Origin: an uncultured Oscillospiraceae bacterium
GTDB taxonomy: Bacteria > Bacillota > Clostridia > Oscillospirales > Oscillospiraceae
Assembly: GCA_947630375.1 (NCBI GenBank)
Contig: CANRHH010000002.1
Span: forward strand, 62,001 to 126,000
Length of the DNA: 64,000 nucleotides
Direction: 5' to 3'
Part shown: positions 32,861 through 41,752 of the stretch, in pieces
Layout: each line of letters starts with the position of its first letter
How positions within the stretch are numbered: position 1 is the stretch's first letter
Notes under the pieces: generated by a model
Databases searched by the model: none
Told to the model about the DNA's origin: nothing
What the model saw: only the letters and a program-made list of their open reading frames with translations
Made by a program: the position numbers and the translations under genes

Positions 32861-34053
32861 TTTCCGTTCCCTCCCTCTCGAATCTTTTTGATCTCCAGGC
32901 TCTCCACAAAGGCCTGGATACGCGTGGCCAGCTGGCCGGAGCCCTGGACCACATATTCCCGGTCGATGCCCAGGGTGGGGATGCCGTATTCCTCCCGCAG
33001 CACCTGGGTGTTCAGCGTCCGCTCATAGCCCCAAAAGTCGCAGAACTTGGCCTGCTCGTAGATGATGCCGTCCGCCCGGTACTCCTTTGCCAGCCGTGCC
33101 ACCAGCTCCCGCCGCTCCTGCACCTTTTCCTGGGACATGAAGCGGGGGCACTGGTTCGTCTCCAGATAAAAGCGGCATACCTGGTCCAGAGCCGGCTCGT
33201 CCTCCGTCAGCGGAACAGGCTGCCGGCCGGGGATGGAGCCGAAGCAGTACCGGTCCGCCGCCACGTAGCAGCGGCAGTTCTCTAAAATTTCGGAGAAGGC
33301 GTAGTCGTCCAGCTCGCTGCCCACGACAATGACCCGGGCCCGCCAGGGGTCCACGGCGTCGGGCTCCCGGCTCCGCAGATCCTCTAAGGTCTCCCGCAGG
33401 TAGGGCAGCAGCAAAGCCGTGGGGCAGGCGTAGCTGACCAGGGAGAGAATGTGAAATTCCCGGGGGGTGATGCGGGGGATGGTCTCCTTGCGGAGCGCCG
33501 ACATCTCCTCAAAAATGGCGCACAGCTCGTTGTGCTCCGCCACCGCCGCCCGGATCGCTTCCTCCGACACATCCACGCCGTAGTCCCGCGCCAGGGGCTC
33601 CATGAACTGCCGCCGGATCTGGTCGGTGTAGAACCTGGTCCCGTGGGGGCTGACCTTCAGCGGCGCGTCGATGATGCCGTAGCCGAAGCGGGGGTTGTCG
33701 ATGAGCTTCAGCTCGTGGATGTTCTCTACAACCCGGACCATCTGCTGGCATGTGTCCGAGGAGGCGTAGAAATCCAGGAAATTGTACCCGCCCTCAAAGG
33801 CCCGCTCGAACAGGGCCCGGGTATAGCCGCAGATGAAGCTGGACATGTAATACTGGCTGATATCCAGGGATCCGGTGTTGGGGGCCCGCAGGCGCACGGA
33901 AAAGGCCCTGCCGCAGTTTAAAAGCGGCTCCGGCACGTAGTAGCAGGTGTAGCCTACGGCCACGCCGCCTTCCTCTTTGGCCTGGCGGACCAGAGGGTTG
34001 TTGGCCTCTTCTAAGAGACTTTCATAAAATCGGATGTGTTTTAGATCCTTCAT
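32857..34053 (-). CDS. 2-hydroxyacyl-CoA dehydratase-family protein, second type (HgdB-like)
   Basis: 398 residues. Three cluster cysteines expected for the family appear: GYTCYYVPE, SSDTCQQM and AKFCDFWGYE. The C-terminal half has a Rossmann-like end (VLREEYGIPTLGIDREYV ... RIQAFVESLE), as in HgdB and related subunits. It overlaps the partner gene by four bases (ATGA) and starts 11 bases after the alcohol dehydrogenase gene, so all three form one operon from the promoter at 35,366-35,394. Confidence 0.8.
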   Translation of the reverse strand: MKDLKHIRFYESLLEEANNPLVRQAKEEGGVAVGYTCYYVPEPLLNCGRAFSVRLRAPNTGSLDISQYYMSSFICGYTRALFERAFEGGYNFLDFYASSDTCQQMVRVVENIHELKLIDNPRFGYGIIDAPLKVSPHGTRFYTDQIRRQFMEPLARDYGVDVSEEAIRAAVAEHNELCAIFEEMSALRKETIPRITPREFHILSLVSYACPTALLLPYLRETLEDLRSREPDAVDPWRARVIVVGSELDDYAFSEILENCRCYVAADRYCFGSIPGRQPVPLTEDEPALDQVCRFYLETNQCPRFMSQEKVQERRELVARLAKEYRADGIIYEQAKFCDFWGYERTLNTQVLREEYGIPTLGIDREYVVQGSGQLATRIQAFVESLEIKKIREGGNGK

Positions 34054-34064
34054 GGCCGGCCCCC

Positions 34065-35276
34065 TTACGCTTCCGCGATGATCCGGCGGATCAGCTTCTC
34101 GCAGCGCTTCCGGTCATAGACCACCGGTACCGGATAGATGGGGTTGGCCTCCTCTAAGGCCCAGGTGATCATCTGGGGGATGTCCTTCTCCTGGATAAAG
34201 TCAAAGCCGGTGGGGATCTCCATACGCTTGTTCATGGCCCGGATCTCGTCCACAAAGGCCCTGGCTTTCTCCGCCTCACTGCCGGAGGGGGCCAGGCCCA
34301 CCAGCTCGGCCAGGTGGGCCAGCTTCTCCTGCACCGCTGCGCCGTAGTCCTCCAGGACGATGGGCAGGATCACGGCATTGGCCAGGCCGTGGGGCGTGTT
34401 GTACAGGCCGCCCAGGGTATGGGCAATGGCGTGGACGTTGCCCACGCCGGCCCGGGTAAAGGCAAAGCCCGCCTTGTAAGAGGCCAGGAGCATCTGGGTC
34501 CGGGCCTCCATGTCGTTCCCGTCCCGGTAGGCCCGCTCCAGATACCGGAACACGCCGCAGACGGCCTCCTCGGCCAGACGGATGCTCTCCTCGGTGTTGT
34601 AGGTCCAGCAGATGTAGGCCTCCACCGCGTGGGTCAGGGCGTCCATGCCCGTGGCAGCGGTGACCTTGGGCGGCAGCTCCCGGGTCATTTCCGGGTCCAG
34701 CACCGCGTATTTGGGCACCAGGCACAGGTCCATCAGCGCGTATTTGTGGTGGGTCTCGCTGTCAGTAATAACGGCGGCGATGGTGGTCTCTGAGCCAGTG
34801 CCCGCCGTGGTGGGCACCGCGATGAAGGGCGGGAGCTTTTTATGCACCCGCAGCAGCCCCGCCATCTGCCCCACCGGCGTCTTGGGCCGCACCACCCGGG
34901 CCGCGGCGGCCTTGGCCGCGTCCATGGGGGAGCCGCCGCCCAAAGCGATAAAGCCCTGGCAGCCGTTTTCCAGGTACTGCTTCCGGATCTCCTCGACCGT
35001 GCGCACCGAGGGGTTGGCCTCCACCTGGTCAAAGACGGTATAGGCGATCCCGGCCCGGTCCAGCTCTGTATAGATCCTGGGGCCCAGCCGTTTGCCCACG
35101 GTGGGGCCCGTGACGATCAGCACCTTTTTGACCTTCTCTTTTTGCAGCAGCTCAGGGATCTTCGCCGTGCTGCCGATGCCGGAAACGGGGATGGGACGCC
35201 GCCAGGGCAGGCAGCGGGCCCCCACGTTGAACACGGCCTGATAGGAACGGTAATAAGCTTTCTTCGCTGGATTCAT
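34065..35276 (-). CDS. Iron-containing alcohol dehydrogenase
   Basis: 403 residues. Type III (Fe-ADH) features: NAD-binding GGGSPMDAAKA, TTAGTGSE, and the metal ligands in MDALTHAVEAY, IAHTLGG and NTPHGLANA. ATG 35,276 lies seven bases after GAGGAGG; an ATG at 35,282 is too close. The enzyme would interconvert an alcohol (or 2-hydroxyacid) and a carbonyl with NAD(P)H. Operon position ahead of two 2-hydroxyacyl-CoA dehydratase-type subunits suggests it supplies or uses their hydroxyacid substrate, as hydroxyglutarate dehydrogenase does in glutamate fermentation, but substrate identity is not shown by the sequence. Confidence 0.88.
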   Translation of the reverse strand: MNPAKKAYYRSYQAVFNVGARCLPWRRPIPVSGIGSTAKIPELLQKEKVKKVLIVTGPTVGKRLGPRIYTELDRAGIAYTVFDQVEANPSVRTVEEIRKQYLENGCQGFIALGGGSPMDAAKAAAARVVRPKTPVGQMAGLLRVHKKLPPFIAVPTTAGTGSETTIAAVITDSETHHKYALMDLCLVPKYAVLDPEMTRELPPKVTAATGMDALTHAVEAYICWTYNTEESIRLAEEAVCGVFRYLERAYRDGNDMEARTQMLLASYKAGFAFTRAGVGNVHAIAHTLGGLYNTPHGLANAVILPIVLEDYGAAVQEKLAHLAELVGLAPSGSEAEKARAFVDEIRAMNKRMEIPTGFDFIQEKDIPQMITWALEEANPIYPVPVVYDRKRCEKLIRRIIAEA

Positions 35277-35365
35277 AGGCATGCCTCCTCATATAGGCAG
35301 GGCAGATCTGGCCCCGCAGGTTTCCCGGCCGCAAGGGCCGGGAGATCCCGATTTGTGATACTTTT

Positions 35366-35394
35366 ATCATACCGGAAGATGGGAAAAAATGCAA
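35366..35394 (-). promoter_or_regulatory. Promoter of the alcohol dehydrogenase/dehydratase operon
   Basis: On the minus strand TTGCAT (35,389-35,394) and TATGAT (35,366-35,371) with 17 bases between them, about 90 bases before the start. Confidence 0.65.
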
Positions 35395-35550
35395 GATAAA
35401 TTGAAAAGCGGAGCAAACGCCGGGAAAAATGCCCGGTGCCGCTGGACTGCGGCGGGGGCCTCTGTCCGGCGGGTACGACCTGAAAAAGAGGCCGGGCAGA
35501 CTTCACAAACCGGGAAGCGCGTGGTAAAATAAAAAACTCCGGTAGGACGC

Positions 35551-35579
35551 TTGCCCTGACGGAGGTTCTGCGCTATAAT
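35551..35579 (+). promoter_or_regulatory. MATE gene promoter
   Basis: TTGCCC (35,551-35,556) and TATAAT (35,574-35,579) with 17 bases between them, about 45 bases before the ATG. Confidence 0.7.
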
Positions 35580-35625
35580 ACAAACACATGAAAACGCATA
35601 GACACGCGCGAGAGGGAGCGGGAGC

Positions 35626-37083
35626 ATGAGCGGAGTGGAAGAGAAATACAGGCATATGACCGAGGACCCGGTGGATAAGCTGATTTTGCACCTGGCGGTG
35701 CCCACCATTATCAGTATGCTGGTCACTTCCTTTTATAATCTGGCGGATACCTTCTTTGTCCGGCAGTTGGAGAACGACAGTATGGTGGCCGCGGTGGGCG
35801 TGGTGCTGCCGCTCATGACCATTATCCAGGCTATCGGCTTTTACCACGGTCACGGCTCCGGAAACTATATTTCCCGCGCCTTTGGCCGCCAGGACTATCA
35901 GGATGCGGAAGTCATGGCCGCCACCGGCTTTTTCTACGCCTTCTTTATGGGCCTGCTGCTGACGGTATTGGGGATGAGCTTTCGCCGCCCCTTCGCGGTA
36001 CTGCTGGGGGCCAAAACCGAGGCCACGCTGCAAAACACCGTCAGCTATATGACCTATATTCTTCTGGCCGCTCCGTTCATGACCAGTTCTTTGGTGATGA
36101 ACAACCAGCTCCGGCTCCAGGGCAACGCCTTTTTTGCCATGATCGGCCTTACCTCCGGGGCCATACTCAACCTGGTGCTGGACCCGCTGCTCATTTACGC
36201 GCCGGGAGATGTGATCTTTTATGGCCGGTTGACGGTCCCCTTTGGGGCCGGTATGGGCGTGGCCGGGGCGGCTCTGGCCACCGGGATCAGCCAGGTCGTG
36301 GGATTCGCGTTGCTGCTCATCGGTATCTACCGGAGCGACAATGTAAAGATCCGGCTGAAAAACTTCTCCTTCAAGCCCTATTATATCCGCAGCATCGTCC
36401 AGGGCGGGCTGCCCTCCCTGGCCCGGCAGAGCATGGCCGGCCTGGCCTCTGCCTGCCTGAACCATTCGGTGGGCATCTATCTGGATTCCGATCTGATGAT
36501 CGACGCGGCCCAGGCCGCCATGACCGGCGTCAGCAAGATCATGAACTTCTTCTTCTCGGCGCTGCTGGGCTTCGGCCAGGGCTATCAGCCGGTCTGCGGC
36601 TTCAACTACGGCGCCGGGCGGTATGACCGGGTGCTGGAGGGCTTTCGCTTCTGTGTGAAGCGGGCCACGGTGGGGCTCATCCTCATCGCTGCGGCGGCCT
36701 TCGGCTTTGCCCGGCCCATCACGAGCCTGGTGGCCGGGGCCAGCCCCAAGGCGGCAGAGATCGCCCTGATCGCCTTCCGGGCCCAGCTGGTCACCCTGCC
36801 GCTGCTGGCCTGGGTGACGCTGGTGAATATGGCCCTGCAGAACATCGGCTACACCGCCAAGGCTACCCTCATCGCCCTGGCCCGTCAAGGGCTCACCTTT
36901 GCCCCTACCGTGCTTTTGCTGCCGTATCTGATGGGAAAGATGGGCCTGGCGCCCCTGCTGGGCCTGGAGCTGGCCCAGCCGGCGGCGGATCTGCTGGCCC
37001 TGGCGATCTCTCTGCCGGTAGGCATCGGGCTGATCCGGGATCTGCGGGAAAAGGAAGCCGCCAAAAAGTCCGGCGAGGTGTAA
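35626..37083 (+). CDS. MATE-family efflux transporter (MepA-like)
   Basis: 485 residues, about 12 transmembrane segments in two pseudo-repeats. The N-terminus (DPVDKLILHLAVPTIISMLV, then YNLADTFFVRQLEND) and the central NQLRLQGNAFFAMIGLTSG, ILNLVLDPLLIY match the MepA/NorM-like group. MATE proteins export cationic drugs or other organic compounds using a Na+ or H+ gradient. The gene has its own promoter and a shared terminator with spoIIID and looks monocistronic. Confidence 0.9.
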   Translation: MSGVEEKYRHMTEDPVDKLILHLAVPTIISMLVTSFYNLADTFFVRQLENDSMVAAVGVVLPLMTIIQAIGFYHGHGSGNYISRAFGRQDYQDAEVMAATGFFYAFFMGLLLTVLGMSFRRPFAVLLGAKTEATLQNTVSYMTYILLAAPFMTSSLVMNNQLRLQGNAFFAMIGLTSGAILNLVLDPLLIYAPGDVIFYGRLTVPFGAGMGVAGAALATGISQVVGFALLLIGIYRSDNVKIRLKNFSFKPYYIRSIVQGGLPSLARQSMAGLASACLNHSVGIYLDSDLMIDAAQAAMTGVSKIMNFFFSALLGFGQGYQPVCGFNYGAGRYDRVLEGFRFCVKRATVGLILIAAAAFGFARPITSLVAGASPKAAEIALIAFRAQLVTLPLLAWVTLVNMALQNIGYTAKATLIALARQGLTFAPTVLLLPYLMGKMGLAPLLGLELAQPAADLLALAISLPVGIGLIRDLREKEAAKKSGEV

Positions 37084-37106
37084 TACGGACAAAAGGAAAT
37101 ATACAA

Positions 37107-37136
37107 AATCTCCGGCTGCAAATCAGCCGGAGATTT
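37107..37136. terminator. Bidirectional terminator between the MATE gene and spoIIID
   Basis: AAATCTCCGGCTG (37,107-37,119) pairs with CAGCCGGAGATTT (37,124-37,136), with T or A runs on each side; the genes converge here. Confidence 0.88.
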
Positions 37137-37141
37137 TTGAT

Positions 37142-37396
37142 TTATGCCTCGTCGCCTTTGTATTTACGCCGTGTGGCAAGGCCGCCCCGGATATGCCGTT
37201 CGGCCTTGTTTATATCCAGCAGCTGCCGCACCTGCCGGTAGAGCGCCGGATTCAGCCTCGGCAGCCGGTCGGTCAGGTCCTTATGTACGGTAGACTTGGA
37301 GATGCCAAACTGGGTGGCCGCGGCGCGGACGGTCGCCTTGTTGTCGATGATGTAAGCGGCCAGGTCACAGGCCCGCTCCTCAATATTAGTACGCAC
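37142..37396 (-). CDS. spoIIID: Sporulation transcription factor SpoIIID
   Basis: 84 residues. NKATVRAAATQFGISKSTVHKDLTDRL is the characteristic SpoIIID helix-turn-helix, with ERHIRGGLATRRKYK as the basic C-terminal DNA-contacting tail. SpoIIID is a mother-cell regulator of sigma-E and sigma-K genes. GTG 37,396 gives the family N-terminus (RTNIEERACDLAAYII) and has GGGGAG eight bases upstream; a GTG at 37,405 would overlap the ribosome site. It supports the spore-forming identity of the host. Confidence 0.92.
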   Translation of the reverse strand: MRTNIEERACDLAAYIIDNKATVRAAATQFGISKSTVHKDLTDRLPRLNPALYRQVRQLLDINKAERHIRGGLATRRKYKGDEA

Positions 37397-37512
37397 AGAC
37401 ACCACTCCCCGTTTTCTCGTACTCCATGTATATGGCCGGGGAGGGGGAGATATGAGAGGAGCGGGTCCGGCGAGAGGATAAGGACTTGCCGAATGAGCGG
37501 AAAGAACAGGCG

Positions 37513-37764
37513 TTATCCCGTCACAGCCTGCCCTTTCTCGTCAATGGCGGCATAAATGATGAAAAAGACAGGGGCGAAACCAAAAGAAACCGGCACAGAA
37601 GCGGGATCGTCGTCTCTCCATTTCTGTGCCGTTTTTCTGTTGTATGCTTTCGGATTCGCGGGCTTGCGCACCGTCGGGTCAATGGCCCAGGTGCCGCGCC
37701 TCTTTGCGTCAAGCTCCCGCTTCTTCTTTTTAGAGAGCTTTTCATAAGGGATAAACTTTTCCAT
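37513..37764 (-). CDS. Small conserved basic protein
   Basis: 83 residues, ATG 37,764 after AAAGGAG. The first 55 residues (MEKFIPYEKLSKKKKRELD, then RGTWAIDPTVRKPANPKAYN and RKTAQKWRDDD) resemble a lysine-rich small protein I recall as conserved in Clostridia. The final 25 residues (VPVSFGFAPVFFIIYAAIDE) are hydrophobic and may be a lineage-specific extension. Function unknown; no operon partner is evident. Confidence 0.6.
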   Translation of the reverse strand: MEKFIPYEKLSKKKKRELDAKRRGTWAIDPTVRKPANPKAYNRKTAQKWRDDDPASVPVSFGFAPVFFIIYAAIDEKGQAVTG

Positions 37765-37857
37765 GGTACTCCTTTCTGATAGTCGGCGGCATAGCATGAC
37801 AGGGATAGGAAATCATACGAACCGGGATTTCACGCATCAAAACAGCCGCCGGGCGGG

Positions 37858-38298
37858 TCATTTTTCGTCTAAGCTGCCGATGTGGGAGCTGTCTTTGTCG
37901 ATGGAGCGGGAGAGCTCCGCATACCGGGTTTTGAGATAGTGAATGAAAAAGTGGAAGGCATACAGCAGCAGGATGCTGATCACGCAGCCTAAAATATCCA
38001 GCGCGGAGTTGTGACTGAGGATCATGTGCCGGGTGACCAGGAAAACCAGGACCTCGATCACATTGTCCACCGAGGGCCGGAGCAGCATCTGAATGAACTC
38101 GATCCCCACTACCAGAGCGAAGATGTCGTTTAAAAATGCGGTGAAATCTTCCGCCGTCTGACGCGGGGGGATGAGGCCGCAGGCGGAGAGCACATAGGTC
38201 ACCGTGGCAAACAACAAGATCAGCCCTGTCAGGATGGCCAGCACGACCTCCATTGTGCTGCAATAGCGGTCCATCAGTTTGCGCAGTTTGTCCCCCAT
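37858..38298 (-). CDS. PsiE-like membrane protein
   Basis: 146 residues, four hydrophobic helices (about 18-40, 55-75, 83-100, 105-125). FLNDIFALVVGIEFIQMLLRPS and DNVIEVLVFLVTRHMIL resemble the phosphate-starvation-inducible PsiE family, whose function is unknown. ATG 38,298 is preferred over 38,328, since the earlier codons lie in the promoter region. Confidence 0.55.
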   Translation of the reverse strand: MGDKLRKLMDRYCSTMEVVLAILTGLILLFATVTYVLSACGLIPPRQTAEDFTAFLNDIFALVVGIEFIQMLLRPSVDNVIEVLVFLVTRHMILSHNSALDILGCVISILLLYAFHFFIHYLKTRYAELSRSIDKDSSHIGSLDEK

Positions 38299-38506
38299 CG
38301 AAGCGCCCCCTTTACAGTTCGTTATCATTATATTACCCCACGGACTGGGCCCTTGTCAACCCGCTATCGGCTGAAGAATGCGGACGGCTGTCATAAGAAA
38401 ATTTTGCCTCAAGATGTAAAAAATTTTCGGGATCCTCTTGCAATATGCTGCTGAATATGATACGTTTGGCTCGAACAAGACCATTATAGCGCAAAAGGGG
38501 CGTGAG

Positions 38507-39721
38507 ATGATGGCGACAGAGAAAATGTATGAGCTGGCTTTCCGGTTTAAGGGGGCCAAGCTGTGGCAGCAGCTGTACGACGACGAGGCGTTTGCGGTCA
38601 AATTGGCGGACGGCGAGATCGGCTATTGCAGCGTCATGGGCCGGATGGGAGATCACTTTGCGCTGGGCCTGTATGTAGGGGAAGAGGGATATAAAAGCTA
38701 CCGCTTGCTGCTTGATGCGGACAGCGAGGAACTGGATAATGCTGCGGTGAGTGAAATGATGACCTCCCAGAGCTGCCTGCAGTGCTCCTTTGAAAACAAG
38801 GACATGCTCTCCACCGGGGAGCTGGAGGAGGTGCGGCAATATGCTAAGGCCCATAATAAGAAGCTGGGCGGGAGCAATGCCTTCCCGCAGTTTACCAAAT
38901 TCCGCCCGGGAAGGTATCCGTGGAGATACGACTCCCGGCTGGATGAGCAGCGGATCTGCGACGCGCTTTCCGCCGCTGTCGCCCTGAAAAGGATCTTGCT
39001 GAAAACAGGGAAGGAGGAGCTGGGCCTGCGCTCCCTGCAGGAATCGGTCCAGAAGATCCCGATGCTGGCCTATGCCAACGGGCGCTGGGTCATTCAGTAC
39101 ACACGGCTGCCCTCTGCCGAGATCCGCTACCCGGAGCCGGTGTTTGCCAACGAGGTGCTGACCGCCCACATCCAGCGGAAAAAGAAAAAAGGCGTCTGGG
39201 AGTGCGGAACGATCCGTTTCCCCGGCGCGGTGCAGGAGGAGGGGCAGAAAGAGGAAGCGCCCTACTTCCCGCTGGTGCTGGTGTGCGCAAATTTGGAGAC
39301 CGGCCGGGTGCTGCAGCCAGTCATAACCGATGGGGAGGACGCGGCGGAGACGATGAACGGTTTCGCCCAGCAGCTGATGGAGGCGGCCGCGGCGCCGAAG
39401 ACCATCCGCTGCGGGGACGACCGCTGCTTTGCCATTTTGAAGGATCTGTGCGAAAAGACCGGGATCCGGCTCGTGCGGACGGACGTGTTTGAGCTCCTGG
39501 ACGACGCTCTGGCGGATCTGCTGGAGCATGTACCGGAAGACGAGGACGACCTCAACGACGAAGAGCTGGAGGAGCTGTATGGCATGCTGCTGCAAATGTC
39601 TGATGAAGAGCTGCGGCAGCTGCCGGAGGATTATACCGGCGTTCTGCTGGGCCTGGCGGAGGACGGCACGCTCCCCCATGGCCTGGCCGGGCGGATAAAA
39701 AAGCTCTTCCGCGGGAGATAG
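38507..39721 (+). CDS. Large conserved protein of unknown function (DUF6930/DUF7309-like)
   Basis: 404 residues, soluble and acidic. N-terminal half KMYELAFRFKGAKLWQQLYDDEAFAVKL ... YLYGLYVGEEG-like region with a QLPRSAEIRYPEPVF-like central part, then a second domain (GRVLQPVITDGEDAAETMNGFAQQLMEA, CGDDRCFAILKDLCEKTGI). The resemblance is to proteins annotated as DUF6930/DUF7309, which I recall only vaguely. The C-terminus is acidic (EDEDDLNDEELEEL). ATG 38,507 lies after AGGGGCGTGAG; an upstream ATG at 38,438 has none. No operon partner. Confidence 0.55.
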   Translation: MMATEKMYELAFRFKGAKLWQQLYDDEAFAVKLADGEIGYCSVMGRMGDHFALGLYVGEEGYKSYRLLLDADSEELDNAAVSEMMTSQSCLQCSFENKDMLSTGELEEVRQYAKAHNKKLGGSNAFPQFTKFRPGRYPWRYDSRLDEQRICDALSAAVALKRILLKTGKEELGLRSLQESVQKIPMLAYANGRWVIQYTRLPSAEIRYPEPVFANEVLTAHIQRKKKKGVWECGTIRFPGAVQEEGQKEEAPYFPLVLVCANLETGRVLQPVITDGEDAAETMNGFAQQLMEAAAAPKTIRCGDDRCFAILKDLCEKTGIRLVRTDVFELLDDALADLLEHVPEDEDDLNDEELEELYGMLLQMSDEELRQLPEDYTGVLLGLAEDGTLPHGLAGRIKKLFRGR

Positions 39722-39740
39722 CAAAGCCCAGGAAACAACG

Positions 39741-39774
39741 GCGGCGGCCAAGTCCGAAAGGACTTGGCCGCCGC
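39741..39774. terminator. Strong hairpin between convergent genes
   Basis: GCGGCGGCCAAGTCC (39,741-39,755) pairs perfectly with GGACTTGGCCGCCGC (39,760-39,774) around GAAA. The T run after it is weak (TATGATTTTTAG). Confidence 0.75.
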
Positions 39775-39784
39775 TGTATGATTT

Positions 39785-40234
39785 TTAGTCGTCTTTTTCC
39801 TTAAACACGAAGAAGCGCTGGCCGATATAGTTGAGGGCCACAAAGAAGCACATGCCCGCCAGCATGGCCAGGTTATCCTGCACCGAGACAGAGGCCCCGG
39901 AGAAGATCCAGCGGGCCAGAGGCTTGGCCCCGCCGTAGGCCAGCAGATAACAGACGGAGATGTTCAGCACAAAGCGGAGCATGGTCTTGCCGGTGTTGGT
40001 CTTGCTTTTGAAGGTGAAATACTTGTTGAGAAAATAACTTAAGATGCTGCCAAATATGTAATTGGAGGCGGAGGACACCCAATAGCTGAAGTGAAACACG
40101 TTGTAGAACAGGAACATGATCCCCGTGCCAAACAGGGTGTTGGCCACGCCCACTAAGATGAATTTCCAGAAAGTGATATCAAAAAAGCGCGCGGCAAAGG
40201 CTTTCAGTTTCTCAAAGAGAGAGGGAGAGTTCAC
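39785..40234 (-). CDS. GtrA-family membrane protein
   Basis: 149 residues, four hydrophobic segments. FILVGVANTLFGTGIMFLFYN and YIFGSILSYFLNKYFTFKSK are the typical GtrA motif, and the last helix ends in QRFFVFK. GtrA proteins are thought to help flip polyprenyl-phosphate-linked sugars or to work with a polyprenol-phosphate glycosyltransferase. Its start overlaps the stop of the GT2 gene upstream by four bases, consistent with a GtrB-GtrA pair. Confidence 0.85.
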   Translation of the reverse strand: MNSPSLFEKLKAFAARFFDITFWKFILVGVANTLFGTGIMFLFYNVFHFSYWVSSASNYIFGSILSYFLNKYFTFKSKTNTGKTMLRFVLNISVCYLLAYGGAKPLARWIFSGASVSVQDNLAMLAGMCFFVALNYIGQRFFVFKEKDD

Positions 40235-41154
40235 GAATGCTCACCTCCGCAGGTCTCGGAAATGATGTAGCGGGGACGGCCCTTGATCTCATCATAGATC
40301 CGGGCCAGATAATACCCGATGATGCCTAAAGAGATCATGATCAGGCTGCTGGAGAACAGCAGCAGGAGGATCACGGTGGTAAAGCCGCCTAAGGCCCGGC
40401 CTGTCAGCTTCTGGACCAGGGCGATGACACCCAGCACCGCCGACACGGCCAGCATCACAAAGCCCAGCAGGGTGATGATGTGCAGCGGCGCGGAGGAGAA
40501 GGAGCTGATGTTGGTGATGGCGTATTTGACCAGGGACCCGGTGGACCACTTGCTCTCGCCGGCCACCCGCTCCCGGACCCGGTAACTGACCTCCGCCCGC
40601 TTGAAGCCCACCCAGAAGGACAGGGCCCGGAAGAACATGTTCCGCTCGGGCATGGCGTTGAGGGAATCCACCACCTTCCGGTCCAGCAGCTTGAAGTCCG
40701 ACGAGGAGGCCATATCCATCCCGGTGGCCAGGCTGATGAGCCGGTAGAAGCTGTTGGCGGCAAATTTGTGCAGGCCGCTCTCTTCCCCCCGGTCCTCCTT
40801 GATGCCCTCGATCACCTCATAGCCCTGCTCCCAGAGCCGGTACATCTCCACGATCTTCTCCGGCGGATGCTGCAGATCGCAGTCGATCACCACGCAGCAG
40901 TCCCCCCCGGCGCACTCCAGACCCGCGAACATGGCGGACTCTTTGCCGAAGTTGCGGCTGAAATGGAGACCGCGGACACAGGGCAGCCGCTCCGCCGCGG
41001 CGTTGATCTCCGCCCAGGTCCTGTCCCGGGAGCCGTCGTCCACAAACAGGAGCTCGTGGCCGATCTCCGCCTCATCCAGGATCCGATGGATGACCTCGCT
41101 GGCGGCGGCGATCATTTTTTCTTCATTATAAGCGGGAATAATGACGGAAAGCAT
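40231..41154 (-). CDS. GT2-family polyprenol-phosphate sugar transferase (GtrB/DPM1-like)
   Basis: 307 residues. N-terminal GT-A fold: MLSVIIPAYNEEKMI, FVDDGSRDRT, DCDLQHPPE (DxD-like), then two C-terminal membrane helices (SAPLHIITLLGFVMLAVSAVLG; FTTVILLLLFSSSLIMISLGIIG) as in GtrB-type enzymes. It would transfer a sugar from a nucleotide donor to undecaprenyl phosphate, and the partner GtrA could flip the product. Envelope glycan modification is the likely use. Confidence 0.87.
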   Translation of the reverse strand: MLSVIIPAYNEEKMIAAASEVIHRILDEAEIGHELLFVDDGSRDRTWAEINAAAERLPCVRGLHFSRNFGKESAMFAGLECAGGDCCVVIDCDLQHPPEKIVEMYRLWEQGYEVIEGIKEDRGEESGLHKFAANSFYRLISLATGMDMASSSDFKLLDRKVVDSLNAMPERNMFFRALSFWVGFKRAEVSYRVRERVAGESKWSTGSLVKYAITNISSFSSAPLHIITLLGFVMLAVSAVLGVIALVQKLTGRALGGFTTVILLLLFSSSLIMISLGIIGYYLARIYDEIKGRPRYIISETCGGEHS

Positions 41155-41248
41155 GGCGTTTCCTCAGATTTTTAAGAAAATGATGGTATACGGGATCTGT
41201 TCCCCAGTATACTATCCGATTCCCCTTTTTGCAACTGTTTTCAAAGCC

Positions 41249-41275
41249 AAAACCTCCGGCTTAGCCGGAGGTTTT
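41249..41275. terminator. Terminator between convergent or adjacent genes
   Basis: AAAACCTCCGGC (41,249-41,260) pairs with GCCGGAGGTTTT (41,264-41,275) around TTA. It follows the stop of the gene at 41,280 on the minus strand and precedes the GT2 leader region 41,155-41,248. Confidence 0.85.
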
Positions 41276-41279
41276 AACT

Positions 41280-41732
41280 TTAATCGTTGTCGGGATCTGC
41301 GGGAGGGGCCTCGGCGGCGTCCTCCGTGGCGGAGACGACCTCCTCAAAGGGATCTGCCGGCACTTCCTCGATCTCCACATGGATGTCCGGCTCCTCCGGC
41401 ATCAGCTCCGCCTTAAGAGCCTCGATCTCCGCCTCTTTGGCGTCCAGCTTGGCGATCAGCTCCCCGGCCTGGGCGAAAAGCGGGGCGAAAAAGCCCTCCG
41501 GCGCGTCCTTGGCCTGCTCATAATAGAGCTTGCCGATCTCAATATAGACCCGCTTGAGCTCCTCGGCGTCCCCGTTGCTCTCTAAGCTCAGCTTGGCGAT
41601 GCGGCCGTAGGACTTGGCCCGGCTGGCCCCCTGCTCGTACACGTTTTTCACGGTCTCGCTGTTGGCGACTTCCTTGACCTTGCTCACTAAATTGCCGAGG
41701 GTGCCGTTGATGATGTCCTTATAATCTGCCAT
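41280..41732 (-). CDS. Conserved helical protein of unknown function
   Basis: 150 residues, start after AAAGGAGGAACGGAACC. Predicted mostly helical: DIINGTLGNLVSKVKEVANSETVKNVYEQGASRAKSY, KRVYIEIGKLYYEQAKDAP and ELIAKLDAKEAEIEALKAEL, then an acidic Pro/Ala tail (AEAPPADPDND). No transmembrane helix. A gut-Firmicute protein I recognise by type, not by function. It lies 20 bases after the lgt gene on the same strand and could be its operon partner. Confidence 0.55.
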   Translation of the reverse strand: MADYKDIINGTLGNLVSKVKEVANSETVKNVYEQGASRAKSYGRIAKLSLESNGDAEELKRVYIEIGKLYYEQAKDAPEGFFAPLFAQAGELIAKLDAKEAEIEALKAELMPEEPDIHVEIEEVPADPFEEVVSATEDAAEAPPADPDND

Positions 41733-41752
41733 GGTTCCGTTCCTCCTTTTAT

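Larger units (their letters stand above)
35283..35625. promoter_or_regulatory. Divergent intergenic region
   Basis: 343 bases between divergent genes, with a minus-strand promoter for the dehydrogenase operon (35,366-35,394) and a plus-strand promoter for the MATE gene (35,551-35,579). Between them, 35,400-35,540 is GC-rich and holds nothing I can assign. Confidence 0.65.
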
